From Pelargonium tetragonum (Eukaryota > Streptophyta > Magnoliopsida > Geraniales > Geraniaceae), in contig JAYMTL010000183.1 of assembly GCA_036897445.1 (NCBI GenBank), positions 1 to 29,060 on the forward strand: a DNA stretch of 29,060 nt. The letters are read 5' to 3'. Shown piece after piece: positions 1 to 11,121 of this stretch (positions are counted from its first letter, which is position 1; every line of letters starts with the position of its first letter). The notes below the pieces were generated by a model. The model had not been told where the DNA came from. It worked only from the letters and a program-made list of their open reading frames with translations, and did not search any database. Made by a program: the position numbers and the translations under genes.

Positions 1-3000
1 AGATACAGATACAAGACAAAAGTCAGTCTATTGAAGTATAGCTGCCTTGATGCTGATTAAAGAACGAGTTTCGCAACAAATTAGATAGGAGACCTTAGGC
101 TATTAAGTACAAAAGAAAAAATTAACGACCTTTATCTGACTGAAGTAGGATAAAACTCTTTTTAAAGGAAGGAGTTTGAGCTGGGAGTGGAACTACAAGG
201 AATTTTTAAAAAAGTAGGGCTTGGTGTCAAGTTACAAGATCTGAGGGTTTTGCCTACTAAAAGGGGCATCAGTCTCTTAAAAGAAAAAACGTATCTTTAT
301 TGGCAAAGTTAGTATATGTTAATCAAATCAAAAAAAGTTATTAAAACGACTTTCTATATGTTCATCATCAATTACAGTATTACAGAAGCCTCTTTCTTTT
401 TATAACAGGCTTTCCTGCTTGCTTAAAAGGTAAGTGCTTCCCCTGTATCTAGTTCAAATTTATACGTATTACCCATAACCTAGTTTTTCTAGGCCTTTAA
501 GTTTCATTATTTTCAAGCTGCCTATATTACATGTACAAAAGTGTCCTGTTTACCTTCCATTCGAAGAGCTTGCTTTCTTTTTTATTTAAAGGGAGATTGC
601 CCGATAGCAGGGTTGAGACTGAGTAATCCTGGTAATAACCTAATAGAGCAAAAAAGCAGGAGCTTTTTAAGTGTCCGAATATCTATGGGATTTCTTTAGT
701 AGAGCGGATATATCCAGAAGAGTTCTCTTTAAACTTCGGTTACTGATACATAGAAAGTGCTGAATATCATCCTTTTGAATTTATGGCAAATCTCCCTATG
801 TTTATTACAAGAACAGAGATATGAAGGACTAGAGCTTCCTCTTAGTTGTAACTAAAGAAATTCCATTTTCTTTTCTAATGAGGCCTCTGTACTCGAAATA
901 GACAAAGGGACGCCCCCTTGTATTCCAAAAGGACTTCATCCGCGCTTAGCTTAAAGCAAAAAATTTCTACTTTTTTGAATTTAACTTACTTATTAGTGAA
1001 TTTCGTATAAGACTTCTATAAAAAAATGCAAAATGGGCACCCTCTAAGGAGTAGTCCTAAATTTGAGAAAGTGGGTAAATAAAATTTAATAGCTATGAAC
1101 TAGACTGGATATTGAGGAGTTTATGATGCTAGCAGCCTTGAGTTATTATTTTAATGAATACCGCTTTTGAAAGCTTTTCATTTTTCTAGGAATTTAGTCT
1201 TTCGTCTAGTGTAAGACTTTCTTGCTCTAATCAGTTCTTATCTTTATTAACAGGACTTAACTCTAGCGTAGGGAACTTTGAAGTCAAAAAAGTTTTATCG
1301 TTATTTAATCTATTTTTCTATAATCTATTAAATTTAAAACCGAAATCCTTTGTTTCATAAAAAGACTCTATTAAGGGGTGAAATTTTTCTGGGTTACACT
1401 CAAGAATTAACCTTGACTTTTGGTTCTGGAATATCTACACCGGGAAGAATTCTAGCCTATATTAGTTTGTCTCTATAAACGGAAGCTTGGTGCTGGAAAG
1501 CCGGAAAACTCTCAATAAAAATTTCTACTTAAAACTTAGTAAGGCACATTTCTAAGACCCAGCTTAACGTATAATATATTATTAAATACAGTGTAACTAA
1601 CTCTCAAAATTGATTGATAACAACATCAACTCAATTAAGTAAGAACTCCTGCTTGAGCCCTACATTTCTTAATTTTACGTGAGTTTTTTATATCTTTATC
1701 TTTGTTATTCGATATTCGATTAAAATTTGTTCGATTCAGTATGGATTCCGGGGGTTCATAAAAGGGGTTTTCTAGATCTCTAACTTATAAGATAATGAAT
1801 TAAATAAAGAAACTAAGTAAATCCGATACAAAATATCCAGCTTGCATAACTGAACTGGTAAAGTCATTTTTATTCTTGGGCTACTTCCTAGAAAGAAAGA
1901 ACCTCTGTAGGCCCTTGTCAAGTAACACGGGGTTCTTTTGAACTCTGGTTGAATGGATTTTCCTTGTAACTGACGATTCCATAGGCTTTTCCTTTTTCGC
2001 TTTGTTTTAACTATGACTCTAATTTTGTTCCTTTAAACTTTAACTTCGTTACCTTGTTTGACTTTTTTCCAAGACTCTAAGCGATTAATATAGGCGCATC
2101 CGAAACGCTTTGACAGTCGTAGAAGGTTTTCCGAAGCTTTTCTTTTAGTATCCCGATCTAGTTAAGTAAGTTAACAGGTTCCTGCGAAGCCAAAAGGAGT
2201 CCCTAGGAATTCCCTATCAGGGAGGATAATGAAGAATTTACCATATAGGGGACACTGAGCTACCTGTCAAAAGCCTTGTAAAAAGGACTGGGACTTACGT
2301 ACGAAAATGTAAAGAAACTTCTGCTAATTCACCCTTACCTAGGAACTCTTATAGACTTAATTTAATCAAGACCCTCTCTAATTTTTCAAAAATGTAAGTG
2401 AAGATAGACTCTCCCTTTTTATTGGCTTACTGTTTTTAAAATTTTGCTGTACTAAGTTTAAGTTACCCACTTTCCCATACCATATGGCTATTCAGCGAAC
2501 ATCAATCCCAATTAATCTAAGAGGAAGGCTCAAAACCTTTTAATCTTGTACATGGACCTCTTTCTCCTACGGCTGTTGTAGCCTCTACTATCCTATTTCG
2601 TTTTATAATAACCTTGTAGTAATAAAAAATCTCTAGAATTGCGTGACTACTCAGGTAAAAACTTTCAATCTCTATCCTGAATAAAGCAAAAGCAAAAAGG
2701 AAGTGGTATATACCCCTATGCTTAAGGTTCTAAAAATTGTCCTGTAAACTAAAAAAAGTAAAGCCTCGCATAGAGAGTGGATACTTATGAAAAGTATATT
2801 TTATTTTTTATAATTATAAGATTTGACTCCAGATTAAAACCCGGAAAATGGCATGCTTTAGACTCAAAATCCGGGGCTGGGGGTATCTCATATAGGAAAG
2901 ATTGGTTCCAACAGATGTTATTCTGGTAATTCCTTAGGAAAAGGCAAAGTTTCGACCCTTTATAAATAAGTAAATCCCTTAAAGCATTTAGAGAAAAACT

Positions 3001-5219
3001 TAATCTTATTTAGTAGTACGAAAAGAGCCTCTTGTGCAGTTGAGTGAATATATTTAGCGAGAGGTAGAAAACTTTTTTATACTGACAAGGAACCCAAAAC
3101 TCTATAAGGAACCTTTGCTCTAAGCTATACTTTATATTCTTATGTTGACAAACAAAGCACGTAACCTAACCGCCGGTATAATATAAATATAGCGGTCTCT
3201 TTGACCCGTGACTAATACCTCGATTTAGAATTCAAAATTATATTGGGACTGAGATGACAACATTGCTAAACTAAATCCACTAAGTTAGGTATCTTAAAAA
3301 GAAGTAAAAAGCGCTTGTGCTCGAAACTTAACTAATACTCCTAATCTTAGGTATTCCTTACTAACTAGCCAAAACTTTTTTGTTTCAAAATCTCCCTTTT
3401 GAATTCTATAGGGTATACACAATGAAAATTTAAAGAAAGTACAAAAACTTACGCAACCCAGCCAGAAATATTACAATATCTGAAATTCCTAAAAGACAAG
3501 ACTCCCTGCAATATAGAATAAAAATCTTTTATGTCTTTTTTTACCAGTCTATAAAATATAGAGTCTTAATTTGGTAAGCCCTCAGCACTTCTATCTTATA
3601 GCATTCCTGTTAGAGCTCAAGAAAATAGATTATCAGAAATCGGATACTCTTAACTTGGATTAGCTTTTTATAAAAGGTATTTCTTACTACAAAATACTTC
3701 ACTAAATGACTAAACCAGTAGAAATATTATAAAAAAGGGGCTTCGTATTAACCAATCTAAATGGCGCACAAGAGGTTACTGACAGAGAGTTCTATTAAGT
3801 AAGTAGGGGGATATACCTAAGTTCAGAAGTACTAAGGCACTCCGGAAGTTAAAAAACGAAAATTTGGCTCGTACATTTTTTATTACCCCTTTTTGGACCT
3901 TTGCATGGGTATTTGGATTCCTTTAGCCCAAAAAAAGGTAATACTGAAAAATCCGGTTTATACCTTCAAACTCTACTATTGTATTCGAGCTTTGTGTGAC
4001 GTCTCCTATCTTTCACTAGAGCTTTTCTCCTAATCCTAGACTTTAACTTCTCCCAAAAGCAGGAGTTTCCTTATTCAAAGCGCCTTTAGAGTGTCAACCT
4101 AACAATTAAGTCCTTAGTCGGAAGATCTATAGCCTACACTAACTTTTACTTCACAATCATTAAAGTCTTAACTTTACCCTATAGTTGTATAACCTAATAG
4201 GAGCTCGACTGCATGCTATAAACTATAAAAAAGTAAAGAAACCCCTAACTTCTAAATCTTTCTTAAAACAAAAAAGGATTTTTACGAATCTCATAGAATA
4301 CAATAGAAATCCCTTCACTTTAATTAATATAGATAGCCGCCTAAAATACATTGTATTGGGTTTTCGTGCGATTTTTCAAAGAAAGAGACTTCCACTTATA
4401 TTCATTTTAGGGAAACTTCCCCTGTTCGGGGACTTACTCAAGTCTAAAACAGGAAAATGCAATGGTTCAAGGATACACTTTTTGTTTTGGAAGAATAAAG
4501 TCAACTTTCAGATATGCAGAGGAATCCTGACAAGAAAACAGCTAAATCTTTTTATACTACTTTAATTTAAAAAGGGGGACTACTCGACTTGAACCGAGGG
4601 TATTCTTCTTAAATTTACTATTTTTTTAGTTTTATACTTTGTCCACTCTATCAGAATTCAGCAAAAAAAGGGCGGGTCAACTTCGCAACTCCTCAAAAAT
4701 AGGATTGGGATTCATTATTGGGCTCATCTGAGAGTTCTTTATCACTAGGTTTTTATCCCCCAATTGTTTTTTAGATCTATTAAGGATCTCCCTTTATTAT
4801 GTATTTTAAGTAACTCAAATAAAGGGTAACAATTAGAAACTACTTAGATAAGTAAAGAATAAAAGAATATAAAAATCAATCTCTCCACCTCTAATAAAAA
4901 ATCGGCACTAAAGTAAGTATCTGCTAGTAGCATAAAGTCTTGTCTCAAAAGTTTCTATATCTATAAGCGCATATCCTTAATAAATATCAATATAAAAGCT
5001 CAGAATATTGCGGGATCCTTATCCATCTTTCATTTTCGATTCAAAATTCTTGTTAGTTATACTAGTATAGGAAAAAGAGAAAGAAAATCGCTTAGATAAA
5101 GAAAAAATTCATCCCTACTCTCGACCCAGAAGATAAGATAGTGATATTGGCTTTTAGAAAGCATTAGCTGACTACTTTAAATCAAGTTTACGCTCGACAA
5201 ATCAAATACATTTAAAATA
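1..5219. other. Noncoding A+T-rich DNA, no gene recognised
   Basis: No frame here encodes a protein I recognise, and stop codons are dense in all frames. Short A-run/G-run and C-run/T-run junctions recur (259-266, 1760-1767, 3733-3740, 3886-3893, 4570-4577). The only other structure seen is a 14-bp tandem of ATTCGAT at 1707-1720 and a reverse-strand T-arm-like ACTTGAACC at 4587-4595. I see no promoter, terminator or RNA gene that I could defend. The one long open frame (4185-4565) is listed separately with very low confidence. Confidence 0.7.
4185..4565 (+). CDS. Longest open frame (126 codons), probably not a gene
   Basis: The frame opens on TTG and contains no internal methionine, so a eukaryotic or organellar ATG start is impossible. 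No ribosome-binding-like purine stretch precedes it. The translation is rich in Lys, Arg, Leu, Ile and Phe, as expected for random A+T-rich DNA, and I recognise no domain, signal peptide or motif. One chance open frame of this size is plausible in 29 kb once GTG and TTG starts are allowed. It is recorded only because it is the longest frame in the window. Confidence 0.05.
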   Translation: MYNLIGARLHAINYKKVKKPLTSKSFLKQKRIFTNLIEYNRNPFTLINIDSRLKYIVLGFRAIFQRKRLPLIFILGKLPLFGDLLKSKTGKCNGSRIHFLFWKNKVNFQICRGILTRKQLNLFILL

Positions 5220-5220
5220 C

Positions 5221-5250
5221 GTGTTCTTGGGTTCGAATCTTGTTCGCTGG
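5221..5250 (+). other. Isolated tRNA T-arm-like sequence
   Basis: GGTTCGAAT lies at 5230-5238, matching the T-loop consensus. The flanking stem is weak: one G-C pair, then G.U wobbles. The upstream 60 nt contains no D-arm (no TTGGTAGAG) and no convincing anticodon stem, and the downstream bases do not pair with an acceptor. It could be a fragment of a dead tRNA or a chance match. Confidence 0.2.
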
Positions 5251-5627
5251 AAGTTGTAGTTTAATTGCATGAGTCCGTGTACAAGAAATAAAGAAGTAAA
5301 AAATCTTTATAATGTTGGAGATGAAACCCTAAAAAAAGGGAAGATTTTTTGTACAGGAGCACCTGTTAAGGCACTTGTTATGAAATAATCTTTCTGAGGA
5401 GGCTGAGTTATCTAACTCGAGCGTAGTCAGAGCCCCTTTTAAGAAAAAGGTATCTCTTAAAAAACCCTAATTTAACAAACACAAAAAGGAGTCACTGGCG
5501 CACATTCCGAACTCCCTGATAGTCAATATTTCTTGTTTCGTTTACCAGTTATTGTTTTACGCAAGTTATTAATCCGAAACTTTCTTATCGAGGCTTATAC
5601 TATAGTCAATTTTCTATAAAATCGCCG

Positions 5628-5699
5628 TAGCTCTAATTCCTTAAAAAAGTACAAGTTTTAACGCCGGTACGGCAAAGGATTCCCCCCACGGGTTCGAAT
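5628..5699 (+). pseudogene. Possible degenerate tRNA remnant
   Basis: TAGCTCTAATT at 5628-5638 resembles the U8-A9 plus D-stem/D-loop start of a tRNA. GGTTCGAAT at 5691-5699 is a full T-loop consensus. The two are about 15 nt further apart than in a standard tRNA. The T-stem does not pair beyond the loop, and no acceptor pairing is visible. Finding both marks in the right order and orientation is suggestive only. Confidence 0.2.
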
Positions 5700-6038
5700 G
5701 CTACTTTTTAGGCATTTCTAAGAGAAGAAATAGACCTATTTCGGCCGCTTCCTTATTGAAAGTCATGTACTTTTTTATAAAATTCAATACATTTTTCGAA
5801 GAACAAAATCACTTAGATAATAGATAAGAGAATGTCCAAAGGAAAATGAAAATTTAATGTAAATGTATGTAATAGATAATATGATAGTCTTAATAGTAAT
5901 ATTATTTTCTTCCATTTATTGGTTATTCATGTAATAGAATAGTAATTTATATAAAGTTATAGGTTGTTTTGTTTTAATTGTTTCTTTGCTTGACCTAGAC
6001 TTCTTGACTTTTCTTTCTATTACTTACTTGACGGAGCA

Positions 6039-6055
6039 GGGACAGCTTCTGTCCC
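6039..6055 (+). repeat. Short perfect hairpin
   Basis: GGGACAG and CTGTCCC form a perfect 7-bp stem with a 3-nt loop (CTT), inside the only G+C-rich patch of this block. No T-run follows, so it does not look like a bacterial-type terminator. A stem of this size is near the chance level for 29 kb, although its G+C content makes it stable. Confidence 0.4.
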
Positions 6056-6235
6056 CATTGCTTAGAGAGGAGGGGTAAGCGCTATAGCAGCACCAGGGGA
6101 GCCCCTTTAGGAGCAAGACGAATAAGAGCTATACTATGCTTATGGGAGATACCCGCTTTATAGTGAGTTTATTCCTTGTATTAAAAGTCTTAATTGTACT
6201 TTATATTTCCTTATTTCTTTATGAAAATTGTATTG

Positions 6236-6255
6236 GCTAGTTTAAGCTAGTTTAA
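6236..6255 (+). repeat. Tandem duplication of 10 bp
   Basis: GCTAGTTTAA occurs twice head to tail and is followed by one more matching base. The copies are identical, which suggests a recent small duplication or replication slippage. Confidence 0.75.
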
Positions 6256-6461
6256 GATTGTATAAATGGGTATTAGTGAGCCTATGAAGCTATACTGTCT
6301 ATCTCTGCTTCTTTCTTTTTTCTCAAAAAAAAAGTAAGCAAGAAAAATATATAATGAAACCGGCGCTCAATAGTAAAAAGTCAAACTAAAAAAATTTAAT
6401 AGGTACCTAAACTGCAGATAAAAAGCTTTCTGGATAGAAAAGCACGATTGTTTTTCATTTG

Positions 6462-6476
6462 TAATTACATTACCTC
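6462..6476 (+). repeat. Member of the ...CATTACCTC repeat family, forward copy
   Basis: TAATTACATTACCTC is an exact inverted match of 7077-7091. Its 3' half (CATTACCTC) equals the end of the 19-bp repeat found twice near 28,700. Isolated 15-bp matches occur by chance in a window this size, but proximity and the shared end support kinship. Confidence 0.35.
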
Positions 6477-7076
6477 AGGTTTCTCGTTCCTAAAGCTAAG
6501 CAGGACAAAAAAGAAAAGGGCTTTTTTTCTCTATTCTATCTGTTCTAGCGTAATGTAAGCAGGATAAAGTTTCCCTTCTGTTGTTAATTTCATTTAATAA
6601 GAATCTTTCGTGTCTATAATGTATGTCTAATAGACTACTCGCAAATCCCTCCCTCCACTTGCAGTCAGGTAGATTGATTTACTCAAGATTCTCCTAAGTT
6701 TGTATCCTCCTTAATTATAAGTACAAAGAGCATGAGGAACTTAAAGTTACTTTTCCTTTTTCCTGTTGTAGTACCTCTAGCGAAGCAAAGCAACAAGTTA
6801 AGCTAAAATAGGGTAAATATTGATTCAGAAAGTCTTAGGTGTTGTTCGATTGAATCTATACTTGTTATTCCTATAGCCTGGAAGCTCTTTGTCTTTAAGC
6901 GAGCTAAAGAAGTAGTATATTATCTAGAGCTATAGTATGCGTTTTATATATATGTCTGAGTATTCCCTTATAGTTCTTTTAGTTGAGGTAGTATTAGGTA
7001 TAGAGAGAAAAGTAGTAGTTACAGTAGTAGTCTAGATATTATTAGTTGTTTTATAGGGATACTCCTAAGGGTTCCA

Positions 7077-7100
7077 GAGGTAATGTAATTAATAGTATTA
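7077..7100 (-). repeat. Member of the ...CATTACCTC repeat family, reverse copy
   Basis: Read on the reverse strand this is TAATACTA, then TTAAT, then TACATTACCTC. It therefore carries both the left part (TAATACTA) and the right part (CATTACCTC) of the repeat at 28,695, with a different middle. It forms an inverted pair with 6462-6476 across roughly 600 bp. Confidence 0.35.
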
Positions 7101-7139
7101 GAGTATAGTGCATACTTACACTATGACAACACCAACAAG

Positions 7140-9250
7140 AAAAATGGATTTTGACTCCAGTTATCTACAACTGCCCTTACCGATAAACAAGGTAAGACAA
7201 ACGCTTTATATTATAGCCGAAAAGCTGCCCCTTCTTAACCACCTTTCTAGACCTTCTTTTCGTCCTTTTTAGCAACCAAAACCTTGTAAACAAAAGAATA
7301 AGCAACTCTTACTTATCTAATAGCTACAGAATACAAGAAATAAATAGACAGTACTAGAAAACACGTGAGTTCTAGTCCCATACTACCATAGGAGCTCCCC
7401 ACATCTCTTAAGGAAAATCCTAGAAAGCTCCTTTAATGAATAATTTCGGGAAAGGCTACTATTATTACTTACACTATATAAGCAAATACTTTCTAAAAAA
7501 AAAGGATAACGAATCCTTATTTGAAAAGGGGTTGAAGTTACTATCTACACAATGCCATTTATCACAAGTTAGGCATTTAAGGTCGGTTTTTAGGCTTTTC
7601 AAGTCAGTCCTCTCCTATATAATTATCCCTTGGGTTGTGTACTATATCTATATCTTCCCCCGCGAAGTCTTTATTAAGTGTAAGTGAAACTAGAAAAACT
7701 CAGCTTTCTCTTTTTAATGAAAATCCTGCCTCAGGCCTGTAAGGGGAGTCCCTCGCTTAAACTTACTTGTTACCCTGCCCAACTCCGACGAAAATCAAAG
7801 GGTAAAGCCTCACTCAATATCCCTAGCTACTCTAGAAAATACTGGAGTTCAACGGGGTTTTTAGATAGTAAGACATAGGCCCTAATCCCGTAACACTTTT
7901 TCTTGACTTCCTTGGTACTCTTAATCCTCATATCTTCTTCTGTAGCCCCCCTGTTTATTAGCTAGATAGCGCCACCTTTCTGTACTTGTATGTATCTTAT
8001 TTATAGCCTGCTTCTTACTATTTTTAACTGACTTCTTTAACTGGATCGGGAAAAAGAGAACCCTTACTTTAATAGCCAGCCCCAGCCTCTTTTTGACCTA
8101 CTTCTTCGCTTTGGTTTTCTTCTCCACCCCAACCTTGTTACTCAAGATCTGTATCCTAAATTTACTTTGTTTTAGAATTCCTGCTTTATTAAACTTAAAA
8201 TCCAGAATTAAGATAATAGGAAAACTTATCCCTTACCTCGGGTCTTGACTTTTTCTCTAATATCTAAAATGTATTACCTTATTACTAACTACTAAAAGAA
8301 AGACTTTCTAAAAGGCTAAGGACAACTCATAATGAAATGAGTAACCAAGGAATACCAAAGCCCTTATCTATAATAGCTTTACCAGTTCAGCTACCCTGTA
8401 ACTGGATTACCTTCGAAAGTCTGTTCTATTCTGTAAAACCACCTAGACTCGGGTTTCTCCTTCTCATTGTTTGACACTCTTACTAGAATTCTTACAACCT
8501 TAAAAAAACAGCTAGACTTCAGTAGACTTACTTCTATACCTATAACTTTATGTTGTATCTCTATCTTATTAATAAAATAGGCATACCGACAGCAAGTATA
8601 TCTCTTCTTGTTGAGAGCTACTTTACCCTAACTGCACTACTACTTCCCCTTAATTAATTACTTTTTCAAAAGGGCTTAAGAAAAAAGGTAATGCCTGGGT
8701 TGATGAGAACACTGTTTAAGTTACTACCTAGAACTATTAAATTTATACGCAATACTTCTAATTAATTAATAGAAATCTCCTTTATTTCCCTAATCTTTAA
8801 TAAGTACTCTATAACTAAGATACACTATAGAAAACTTTCCTAACCCTAACTAAGAGAGAAGCTCTAACAGTAAAGACAGTGGCTGCAGGGAACAAGGGTT
8901 ACAAGAAGACTCTTATCCCAATCTATCCAGGGCTCCTGGAGTATCCTTCTTTAAAACAAAGAAAATCTATAAAACTAACTACTAAATTCCATTACAAACT
9001 AATAATAATTAATAAGGCATAAGAATACAAATAGAATAACTCCTAATAAGGACTAATAAAGACCCTAGGAAACCCTCTTAACAGCGGAGCTATCTTACTT
9101 GATTCTTATATAAAAGAGAATGAAAATTCTATTAATAAATACAAGACCTTAAAAGTCAATTACAAATAAAAAAGGTAAACTCTTTAACAAATAAACTGAC
9201 TTACTAGAAAAGTAGGAAGATTCTTGATAACTATAGCTCTTTAGAAAGCC
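7140..9250. other. Noncoding block with excess of C over G
   Basis: Hand counts on sample 60-base lines give more C than G: 19 and 7 at 7921, 17 and 11 at 8041, 19 and 6 at 8101, 14 and 5 at 8461, 17 and 9 at 8581. No gene, RNA or repeat is recognisable. Strand-biased base use of this kind can reflect transcription or replication direction, or an old transcribed element, but nothing here identifies which. Confidence 0.55.
7436..7687 (+). CDS. ATG-started 83-codon open frame, unrecognised
   Basis: This is the longest frame in the window that starts on ATG. The translation has a Tyr-rich start, a Lys-rich middle and a hydrophobic stretch near residues 58-75 that could span a membrane. I recognise no family. 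A 64-codon frame starting on GTG overlaps its stop by 4 bases. That arrangement resembles bacterial coupling, but neither frame has supporting features. Chance is the simpler explanation. Confidence 0.07.
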   Translation: MNNFGKGYYYYLHYISKYFLKKKDNESLFEKGLKLLSTQCHLSQVRHLRSVFRLFKSVLSYIIIPWVVYYIYIFPREVFIKCK

Positions 9251-9549
9251 AAAAACAAGTAGATTCAGTATTTAAGGAGAGTCAGTTAATAAAAGTTTCA
9301 CACCCGCTCTCGTTCTATAAACCCTAGTAATTACAAATTATTGGTGAAAAAAGCCTCTAATGCAGCAATGTTACCCTTAACTGTTTTAGTCTACTCCTTT
9401 ACTTGTTACTTGCTTACCTTCATACTACTAAAGGATTTCCTTTAACTTCGTTACCTTGTGACTTAGGCTTGCAATAAAACAAGAAAAAGCTTGATGAACG
9501 CTTTACACACAAAAGAATAGAACTCAGGCTAACAACAAAGCAAGGCTGG

Positions 9550-10480
9550 TAAGACAGGTGGGACCCGCACGAAAAGTCTAGCTCCTAGGAAATGGGGGGG
9601 TATAGCGGCGGCTAGCAAGGGCTTATGTCCTAAGAAAGGTATGACTGCTAAAGGGGGAGAGATCTTATTGCTTCTCCATGTAGGTAATCCGGGACAGGAA
9701 TTCTAAATTGTTATGCATTGAAATATATGAGTCTTTTGCTCCTCATTTTCCAAGGACCCTAAATCGCTCGAATCTCTAAAGTCTTTTTAAGGATCCCTCA
9801 AGACTTTGTAAGTTTCTGACAAGATATTTAAAATTATATAAAATGAAAATGTATAAAGAAGGTGGAGAACTGAGGACAATTCCAATAAGGTTTAGCCTTG
9901 TACTAAGCTTAAAGGTAGAAGCGCTTAAAAAGCAAAAGTTAAGGCTCAAAAAGGGTGTAAGCCGGATACCCCAACTAGAGGTATAAACCAGAAAGCTTCG
10001 TTAATTATACGGATAGCGCAAAAGTATGCATATGCACCGGGTTCTTTCTAAAGATATTCCTTGTTCTGCAGCCCTTAGTATTTCCGTTTTTATATGTCAT
10101 TTTTCAATCTATATATACTATGGGGATTATCTTATAAGGCCTTTGTAAGAAATAAGTGTTGTATCTCTCGGTTTACCTGGGTTCATAAGGCATTTTCCGG
10201 TAAGAATGGATTCATAACGGAGGAGCTCGGTATTGACTCGGTATTGACAATGAAAATAGAGGTTATCTCTACTATGGGGACCTGCGACTCATATATTATA
10301 TAAAATTAGATAAAAATTGGGGCAGGGATGCAGGGGCCTATTTGAAAAACTTGAGGGGTTATGTTAGAATCTTAGAAATGACTGCATTCAAAAGGCAAGG
10401 AAAATGCAAATTAAAATGAAAGGGAGTTTCATACACGGTTTTACTTTTTTTTCCAATTTATTTAATATGTCTAGTTTACC
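9550..10480. other. Noncoding block with excess of G over C
   Basis: Hand counts give G 22 and C 9 on the line at 9601, G 16 and C 7 at 10201, and G 20 and C 6 at 10321, the reverse of the block before it. It contains an 11-bp tandem duplication at 10226-10247. A 69-codon ATG frame at 10094-10303 includes that duplication and resembles nothing known to me. Confidence 0.5.
10226..10247 (+). repeat. Tandem duplication of 11 bp
   Basis: CTCGGTATTGA is present twice head to tail, identical, with one further base of a third copy. It looks like a recent slippage or microduplication event. Confidence 0.8.
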
Positions 10481-10892
10481 CAGAGTGGATTTCCCGGGAA
10501 TTTCTCTTTTAGAGTGACTCCTATTATCTCGCTTCATTATGTTACACTAGAAATAGTAACGAAGAGAGCAACTCTAGAAATCAAACTAATCCGCTTGGTA
10601 GAACTGAAGCAAAAGTCACTCTTCTTTTTTCTAGTAAGTAAAGAGGTAGAGGCTAAAGTCTGCTGTCTTAAAGTTATTTTAGGAAGGATTCTATAGTCTA
10701 TAGTATTTGTTACTTGATATAGTAAAGTAATAGATAAAGAATAAAGAGTAAAGTCGTTTCTTTTTAGTAAGGTTTTTGTTACCGCTGAGAAAAGTCTCCT
10801 CTGAACAAACTGAGCTTATACCTAAGACGCGGGCTGACTAAGAAAACCTAAAAGCTTTTAAGTACAATTGAACCTAACTAATAAGCCGAATA

Positions 10893-10945
10893 ACTCGATT
10901 CGAACCTTTCGTATTTTCGAGAATTAGATCCGTTTTATTGAAATA
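10893..10945 (-). pseudogene. Possible degenerate class II tRNA fragment
   Basis: On the reverse strand GGTTCGAAT sits at 10906-10898. About 34 nt upstream of it is AACGGATCTAATTC, which recalls the anticodon arm and long variable region of serine, leucine or tyrosine tRNAs. The T-stem does not pair beyond one base pair, and I find no D-arm or acceptor. The resemblance is from memory and weak. Confidence 0.15.
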
Positions 10946-11089
10946 GGGTATAAGACTAAACTAGCTTTAATGCCTTAAACACTTCTTACATCGGGTTTAG
11001 CAAAGCGGAGGAATGAGGACTCTTAAAATTTTTTTAATTAACAGTTTCTGCTTGACTCGGCAAGGAACTGGGGAGTTTATTTAAAGTAA

Positions 11090-11121
11090 GCATATGTATT
11101 AAATTGATTAAATACATATGC
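11090..11121 (+). repeat. A+T-rich inverted repeat, 11-bp perfect stem
   Basis: GCATATGTATT pairs perfectly with AATACATATGC across 10 nt. Three more pairs form after one mismatch. A symmetric hairpin of this kind could extrude as a cruciform or stabilise a transcript, but no neighbouring gene gives it a role. Only mildly unexpected by chance. Confidence 0.5.

Larger units (their letters stand above)
5840..7140. other. Very A+T-rich noncoding block with short duplications
   Basis: From about 5,840 the texture changes to low-complexity A+T sequence (many TAATAG, TATTA and AGTAGT words), with one G+C-richer patch at 6,035-6,110. It contains a tandem decamer (6236-6255), a hairpin (6039-6055) and an inverted 15-bp pair (6462-6476 with 7077-7091). 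No coding frame or RNA gene is recognisable. Confidence 0.6.

Noticed and set aside
7436-7878. Two frames overlapping by four bases, suggestive of a coupled bacterial operon
   Set aside because: The second frame starts on GTG, neither product is recognisable, and the rest of the window has no bacterial gene density.
8700-8720. TTGATGAG as a possible hammerhead ribozyme core (also near 16142)
   Set aside because: The required first C and the GAAA segment with flanking stems are missing at both places.
10416-10442. ATGAAA/TTTCAT hairpin followed by ACACGGTTTT, resembling the 3' strand of a group II intron domain V
   Set aside because: The 5' strand that should pair with ACACGGTTTT is absent, the loop lacks the GNRA layout, and no other intron domain is visible.
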